Made by a program: the position numbers and the translations under genes. From assembly GCA_013001365.1 (NCBI GenBank), contig JABDMQ010000139.1:1-11257 (forward strand): a DNA stretch of 11,257 nt. Reading direction: 5' to 3'. Shown in pieces: positions 7,385 through 11,257 of this stretch (position 1 is its first letter; each line of letters starts with the position of its first letter). A model generated the notes under the pieces. It made no database searches. It saw only the letters and a program-made list of their open reading frames with translations, and was not told the origin of the DNA. This DNA is from Flavobacteriaceae bacterium. Lineage in GTDB: Bacteria; Bacteroidota; Bacteroidia; Flavobacteriales; Flavobacteriaceae.

Positions 7385-7392
7385 CAAATTTA
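7385..7392 (-). promoter_or_regulatory. Possible -7 box for paralog A
   Basis: The minus strand reads TAAATTTG, an exact TAnnTTTG match, 18 bases before the GTG at 7367 and directly after the terminator U-tract of the upstream gene. A TTTG lies at 7407-7410 inside the terminator stem, but the 14-base spacing is shorter than the usual 19 or so. Chance matches are common in AT-rich DNA. Confidence 0.4.
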
Positions 7393-7395
7393 AAC

Positions 7396-7423
7396 AAAAA
7401 AAGCCGCAAATAATTGCGACTTT
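7396..7423 (-). terminator. Rho-independent terminator of the LamG paralog gene
   Basis: On the minus strand the arms AAAGTCGCAA (7423-7414) and TTGCGGCTTT (7409-7400) form a 10-pair stem with one G-U wobble around the loop TTAT. A U-tract follows. It begins 24 bases past the stop of the 7447 gene and covers the alternative TTG start (7409) of the next gene, which argues against that start. Confidence 0.82.
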
Positions 7424-7446
7424 CTTCATTTTCATACTTTTTAATT

Positions 7447-8655
7447 TTAATGTATTAATAGTTTCTTGGTAATTGAATTCTTGTTTTCAAATGCATATTT
7501 TACCAAATATATTCCTGTAGTTAACCCCTTGACTGGCAATGTTTCCTTGTAATCGGTCAATAAGATGCTTTTACCGGAATAATCAAAGAGCTGTATACTA
7601 GAGGGCTGTAATTCGCCATCAACAATCGAAATTAGATTGCTGTTCCTGAATAAAACCTTGATGTCTGAATCAGTTGCGCTAATGTCTTCCAAACCTAAAG
7701 TTTGATTATACACGTATCTTAATACGAATCTATCATTCGCCTCAATTGGTGAAGCCAGATTAAATGTATAATCACTTAAACGAAGATCTGTTTGTATATT
7801 CTCAAAAGTATCATCCAGAATGATATTGAAATCTGGATTAAGATATTCTTCAAGTATAGAAATCGTATATGTTCCAGCTGTAACGACCTCAATTCCCAAT
7901 GGAACTTCTCTATTGACATCAGGAATGAGTTCTGATTGACCTTGAATAGCATATTTATCATTGCCAATTAAACTATAGAATTCAATTGCAACGCCTTCGT
8001 TAACGAATTCTCCATCAAAATTCGTATCAAAATTATCGGTTGCGCCTGGCACAAAACCTACCAATATAGTTGCGAATCCACTATCACCAGACATCTTATA
8101 CCATGAGCGACCAGCATTTGTATCTTCCTCAGGTGCTCGAAAAAATTGAGCATTATTTCCTGAAACCTTGTGTTGAGATTTAAATGTTACGTCTCCAGCT
8201 TGTATCGACTTAACAAAGACACCTTGACCAGATCCTATGTTCTTAGTTGCTCCAGGTGGATTAGACCCGGTTGAATTGAATTCGATGAAATCTGCGACTG
8301 AATTATTAACCCCTGTCATAGTCTGGCGCCAATAATAGGCTGTCCCATTCAAAATCGCACTGTTATCCTCTTGGAATTTAAGCCAATCGATTGCAGAAAT
8401 GTATGGATTGCCAATTAAATTAAAATTGTCCGCAGGGCCATTGAAATAAATAGGTTCGACAATGTTTCCATTGTTCAAGGTACCGGTAAATGTTCGCGTA
8501 GTAAGTCCAGCACCTGTGCTGGACCTTATAAAATATCCTCTTCCAACCTCCATAGCTTCTGTCTTTGGGACAGAAACGTATGCTGAAGGATTCTGGCTTG
8601 CATCATATTTAAAGGCATCTATGTCGTCTGTGAAAATTGTTCCTAATTCCGAATC
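7447..8655 (-). repeat. Diverged duplicated block shared with 10051-11256
   Basis: The last 402 residues of paralog B (Asp399 onward) align along their whole length with the visible part of paralog C (10051-11256). Both begin DSE.GTIFT and both hold YDASQNPSAYV, NFNLIGNPY, FDGEFVNEG and ENIQTDLR. In the 56 residues around the GNPY motif I count 43 identities by eye. DNA matches are short (for example 17 bases ending in attgtc at both loci), so the duplication is not very recent. Confidence 0.7.
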
Positions 8656-9849
8656 TACTTCAGTAACTGGTGTTGACCAGATAGAATAGAAATAGTCCTG
8701 AGGATAATCTGGCGTTATGCGCTCAATGCTATATGACCCAATACCTGTTACATTTTTGCTTTCTCGAATGAATAAAGAAGCATTATTCTCGATTGTAAAA
8801 TTACCATCATTAAGCACATCGTAGGCAACTTCCAAGGTTTGATCAGATTTTATGGTCAAGTTAGCACCGGCTTGAACTTCAATATCGCCAACAATTACAG
8901 TTCCAGAGATTTCAGGATAAAACGTTGATCCATTCTTGATCAAAACAGGTTCTTGTTTGGAATCATCAGGAACCAATCCGTTCTTCCAATTAAGGGTATT
9001 GGTCCAATCAACAGAATCATTTCCTTCCCATTCTTTTGTTGTAGTAGGATTTGCATTGTCCTCATCCTGTAAAAGTGAGTTATCATCTTGGTAAGTAATG
9101 GTGTCACCATCGAGCACTGCAAGAAGCGTTATATCTTCTGTAGGTAAGATAAGTTTACTTTTATTATCATTTATCTGTGTAGCGGACCTAGCATAATTCC
9201 AGATTCTAAAACCATATAAATAACCGTCAAAATAGTATTCATTTCCTCCATTATCGTTTATAGTAGAATTGAAACAATATTCTGATAGGCCTGCTGAAGT
9301 CCAAATTCCACAATTTGGAAACCAGAGTCTTTTATCTTTAAATCCTATTAATAATTCATCATGATCTCCTGTTCCGCCAATTTGGAATCCAGCTTTTTCA
9401 TCTTGCAAGATTCCATCTAAATACCATTTTAGGTTCGTATTATCAGATACGCCTATAGGGTCATTAACTGGAGGTTGGGCATTATCAAATACCAATGCGA
9501 CATGATACCATGTATCTGGAGCAATTTGCTTCCGGAAGAAAGTACCATCCCACTCAGGTGTGTAATCGTTTTTATTGTGAGCGCCTACTATTAGATAATC
9601 ACCTTCAATATAGGCGAAAATTGCACGGTCATTACCGCCTTCCATAAAGATCACTTGACGTGCAACTGTAGAGGTTGCCTTAAAATAAGTTTCGTAGGTA
9701 CGACTATTTATAGTCGCATGGTTTATGTTATTAGAGTTTGGAATCTTGAAATGATCATCCTCTAAACTATTGTTATAAAAGCCATCATTAGGTGGCTGAG
9801 CAAAGGAAAGCATACCAAATAGGTATACGAGATTGTACAGTTGTTTCAT
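7447..9849 (-). CDS. T9SS-secreted LamG-domain surface protein, paralog B
   Basis: This 800-residue protein has a short signal peptide (1-17, ending LSFA before Gln18). Residues about 25-235 look like a laminin-G/concanavalin-like jelly roll: TWYHVALVFD (113-122), WYLDG (142-146) and the closing GYLYGFRIWNYARSATQI (209-226) are typical. Cys180 and Cys192 could form a disulfide. A Trp/Gly segment (WEGNDSVDWTNTLNWKNG, 274-291) starts a beta-repeat region to about 365, whose strands carry phrases such as LTIKSDQTLEV and FTIENNASLFI. The shared core follows: VGRGYFIRS, TRTFTGTLNNGNI, IGNPYISAIDW (479-489), QFFR (568-571), FDGEFVNEG and LDDTFENIQTDLR. A T9SS type A-like tail (about 728-800: FDYSGKSI, GLTTGIYLVKY, TKKLLIH) ends the protein. 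It is predicted to be exported through T9SS and to bind a glycan or other surface ligand; the ligand cannot be named. The start is a clear ATG. Confidence 0.87.
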   Translation of the reverse strand: MKQLYNLVYLFGMLSFAQPPNDGFYNNSLEDDHFKIPNSNNINHATINSRTYETYFKATSTVARQVIFMEGGNDRAIFAYIEGDYLIVGAHNKNDYTPEWDGTFFRKQIAPDTWYHVALVFDNAQPPVNDPIGVSDNTNLKWYLDGILQDEKAGFQIGGTGDHDELLIGFKDKRLWFPNCGIWTSAGLSEYCFNSTINDNGGNEYYFDGYLYGFRIWNYARSATQINDNKSKLILPTEDITLLAVLDGDTITYQDDNSLLQDEDNANPTTTKEWEGNDSVDWTNTLNWKNGLVPDDSKQEPVLIKNGSTFYPEISGTVIVGDIEVQAGANLTIKSDQTLEVAYDVLNDGNFTIENNASLFIRESKNVTGIGSYSIERITPDYPQDYFYSIWSTPVTEVDSELGTIFTDDIDAFKYDASQNPSAYVSVPKTEAMEVGRGYFIRSSTGAGLTTRTFTGTLNNGNIVEPIYFNGPADNFNLIGNPYISAIDWLKFQEDNSAILNGTAYYWRQTMTGVNNSVADFIEFNSTGSNPPGATKNIGSGQGVFVKSIQAGDVTFKSQHKVSGNNAQFFRAPEEDTNAGRSWYKMSGDSGFATILVGFVPGATDNFDTNFDGEFVNEGVAIEFYSLIGNDKYAIQGQSELIPDVNREVPLGIEVVTAGTYTISILEEYLNPDFNIILDDTFENIQTDLRLSDYTFNLASPIEANDRFVLRYVYNQTLGLEDISATDSDIKVLFRNSNLISIVDGELQPSSIQLFDYSGKSILLTDYKETLPVKGLTTGIYLVKYAFENKNSITKKLLIH

Positions 9850-10050
9850 GGTCGAGATTTTGGGATTTTGTAAGCTTTTTCATCAATATATTTTCTTATT
9901 GACATCATAAACCTACACTAAATATCGACATTTTACAAATATTATCGATTAACGGCACTTTATAGAATAAACAAATTTAACTGAATGCTCAATTCATTCA
10001 TTTGTAATCAAAACAAATTGATCCAAATAAGTATATAACTATAGTATTAA
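9850..10050. other. Intergenic region between paralogs C and B
   Basis: No gene is seen in these 201 AT-rich bases. They hold possible promoter boxes for paralog B, an ATCGAT (9944-9949) and a weak stem on the minus strand (TGAATG/CATTCA, near 9982-10000) without a U-tract. No convincing terminator for paralog C was found. Confidence 0.5.
9908..9939 (-). promoter_or_regulatory. Candidate promoter for paralog B
   Basis: On the minus strand a TTTG (9939-9936) is followed, after 20 bases, by TAGGTTTA (9915-9908), one base off TAnnTTTG. This would give a leader of about 55 bases. A rival box, TAAATTTG (9979-9972), matches exactly but lacks a well-placed -33 and would give a leader of more than 110 bases. 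Confidence 0.35.
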
Positions 10051-11257
10051 TTAATTTGTGGTTTTCAATAACTTCTTAGTTATTATTTCTTGATTAAAAT
10101 GATAATGAACAATATAAACGCCAATAGGGAGATCATTAGTACGAATTCTATCGGAATATTTACCTTTAATGATTGATTGCCCAGTGAGATTGAGCAGCTC
10201 GACATGCTCAGGAATAGGGCTATTGCCTAAGGCTGAAACTAATATATCATTACTGAAATAGGCCTTTACATTCGTAGAATCTAATTCTTCAGAAATTCCC
10301 AAAACCACATTGTAATTGTATCTCAATATAAATCGGTCGTTGATTTCTGAAGGTGACGCAATATTAAAAGTATAATCACCTGATCTTAGATCAGTCTGTA
10401 TATTCTCCAAAGTATCATCGAGAATGATGTCGAAATTCGGGTCAATGAATTCTTGAAATATGGAAATAGTATAATTCCCTGCTGTTGTGACTTCTAGGCC
10501 AAGTGGTACTTCTTCATCAATTCCATTTTCAAGTTCAGGCCTACCTTGAATAGCATATTTATTGCCATCAATCAAGCTATAGAACTCAATCGCAGATCCT
10601 TCATTAACGAATTCACCATCGAAATCGCCTTCATAACCATCAGTAGCACCTGGAAGAAAACCAATAAGTATTGAACTGAAGCCATTATCACCTGACAACT
10701 TGAACCAAGATTTTCCATCATCAGGATTATTCGCATTTCTAAAGAATTGATCGTTATTTCCAACGACACGATGCGTATTCTTGAATGTTGCTGTGCCCGC
10801 CTGATTTGACTTCACGAATATTCCTTGTCCAGTTGCTATTTCACCAGTTGTGCCAGGAATATTCGATCCCGTAGAATTAAAGCTAATGAAATCTGATGCT
10901 GAATTATTGGCACCAGTTACTGTTTGGCTCCAATAATACATGGTACCATTCAATAGTGTGCTATTATCGCCATGAAAAGTCAACCAATCTATCGCTGATG
11001 GATACGGATTGCCGATTAAATTAAAATTGTCTGTCGTACTATTGAAGTATATCGTTTCATCAACGTTACCATTGTTAATTGTACCATTGAATGTTCTTGT
11101 TAGCACACCGTTATCATCATCAGATTTGATGAAATAGCCTTTACCAAGTTCCATATCTGCTGTGGCTGACACATTAACATAAGCTGAAGGGTTCTGAGAA
11201 GCATCATACTCAAAAACTACAATATTATTTGTGAAAATCGTTCCGATTTCTGAATCG
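10051..11257 (-). CDS. T9SS-secreted surface protein, paralog C (5' part outside window)
   Basis: The frame is open to the right edge, so only the last 401 residues are seen; the N-terminus, with any signal peptide and extra domain, is missing. The visible part begins DSEIGTIFTNN and continues with YDASQNPSAYV, LGKGYFIKS, TRTFNGTINNGN, the module IGNPYPSAIDW (about 81-91), QFFRN, FDGEFVNEG and LDDTLENIQTDLR. The tail is T9SS type A-like (about 330-401: LLNLTGQSIIKG, DLPIGVYIVHY, ITKKLLKTTN). Each segment has a close counterpart in paralog B and a looser one in A. A GTG at 11172 is an internal valine codon inside conserved sequence and should not be taken as the start. It is the first gene of the tandem set to be read, so the array may continue beyond the window. 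The secreted surface role is inferred from the tail and paralogs. Confidence 0.87.
   Translation of the reverse strand, partial: DSEIGTIFTNNIVVFEYDASQNPSAYVNVSATADMELGKGYFIKSDDDNGVLTRTFNGTINNGNVDETIYFNSTTDNFNLIGNPYPSAIDWLTFHGDNSTLLNGTMYYWSQTVTGANNSASDFISFNSTGSNIPGTTGEIATGQGIFVKSNQAGTATFKNTHRVVGNNDQFFRNANNPDDGKSWFKLSGDNGFSSILIGFLPGATDGYEGDFDGEFVNEGSAIEFYSLIDGNKYAIQGRPELENGIDEEVPLGLEVTTAGNYTISIFQEFIDPNFDIILDDTLENIQTDLRSGDYTFNIASPSEINDRFILRYNYNVVLGISEELDSTNVKAYFSNDILVSALGNSPIPEHVELLNLTGQSIIKGKYSDRIRTNDLPIGVYIVHYHFNQEIITKKLLKTTN

Noticed and set aside
9972..10012. Hairpin near 9982-10000 as terminator of paralog C
   Set aside because: The stem is only six pairs with a seven-base loop and has no U-tract.
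10051..11172. Treating the GTG at 11172 as the true start of paralog C
   Set aside because: The frame continues to the window edge with sequence closely matching paralog B (GTIFT, YDASQNPSAYV), so the codon is internal.
5733..11257. Type C (ChiA-like) T9SS tails on the three paralogs
   Set aside because: The GNPY core can occur with type C tails, but all three ends show the G-I/V-YIV/YLI strand followed by a basic end, closer to type A; a profile search would decide.

Overview
This window looks like chromosomal DNA of a member of the Bacteroidota, most likely the family Flavobacteriaceae. It is AT-rich, and the starts lack clear Shine-Dalgarno sites. Several upstream regions carry the Bacteroidota-type TAnnTTTG promoter box. 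Exported proteins end their signal peptides in FAQ or FSQ, and three large secreted proteins carry C-terminal tails of the type IX secretion system (T9SS) type. The genus cannot be decided from the sequence.

Layout. At the left edge a small DoxX-like membrane protein (29-403, +) converges on a minus-strand series across a bidirectional terminator. Read in its own direction, that series is: a fused hypoxanthine phosphoribosyltransferase/adenylate kinase (2665-3774), the ribosome-assembly GTPase Obg (1626-2624), a DUF4136-type lipoprotein (1061-1582) and an exported DinB-fold protein (433-981). A 102-base divergent promoter region separates the fusion gene from purK and purE (3877-5519, +), which sit 2 bases apart and end at a strong hairpin terminator. 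The remaining half (5733-11257) holds three consecutive minus-strand genes for paralogous T9SS-secreted surface proteins. The first to be read is cut by the right edge of the window.

How the genes fit together. The centre is a purine block. PurK and PurE carry out the carboxylation steps of de novo IMP synthesis. The fusion protein salvages hypoxanthine/guanine and interconverts AMP, ADP and ATP. Obg, next to it, is a guanine-nucleotide-responsive GTPase. The right half is an accessory, surface-oriented locus. All three proteins share a core made of a Trp/Gly-rich repeat domain, a GNPYPSAIDW module, a pre-tail beta domain and a T9SS-like tail. One of them also has a laminin-G/concanavalin-like domain at its N-terminus, which suggests glycan or surface binding.

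No RNA genes, CRISPR arrays, insertion sequences or phage genes were seen. I found no convincing new defence or mobile system. The points most worth a second look are the in-frame HPRT-Adk fusion, which hinges on a four-base homopolymer, and the tandem T9SS-cargo array with its N-terminal domain swap and a terminator/promoter packed between two paralogs.
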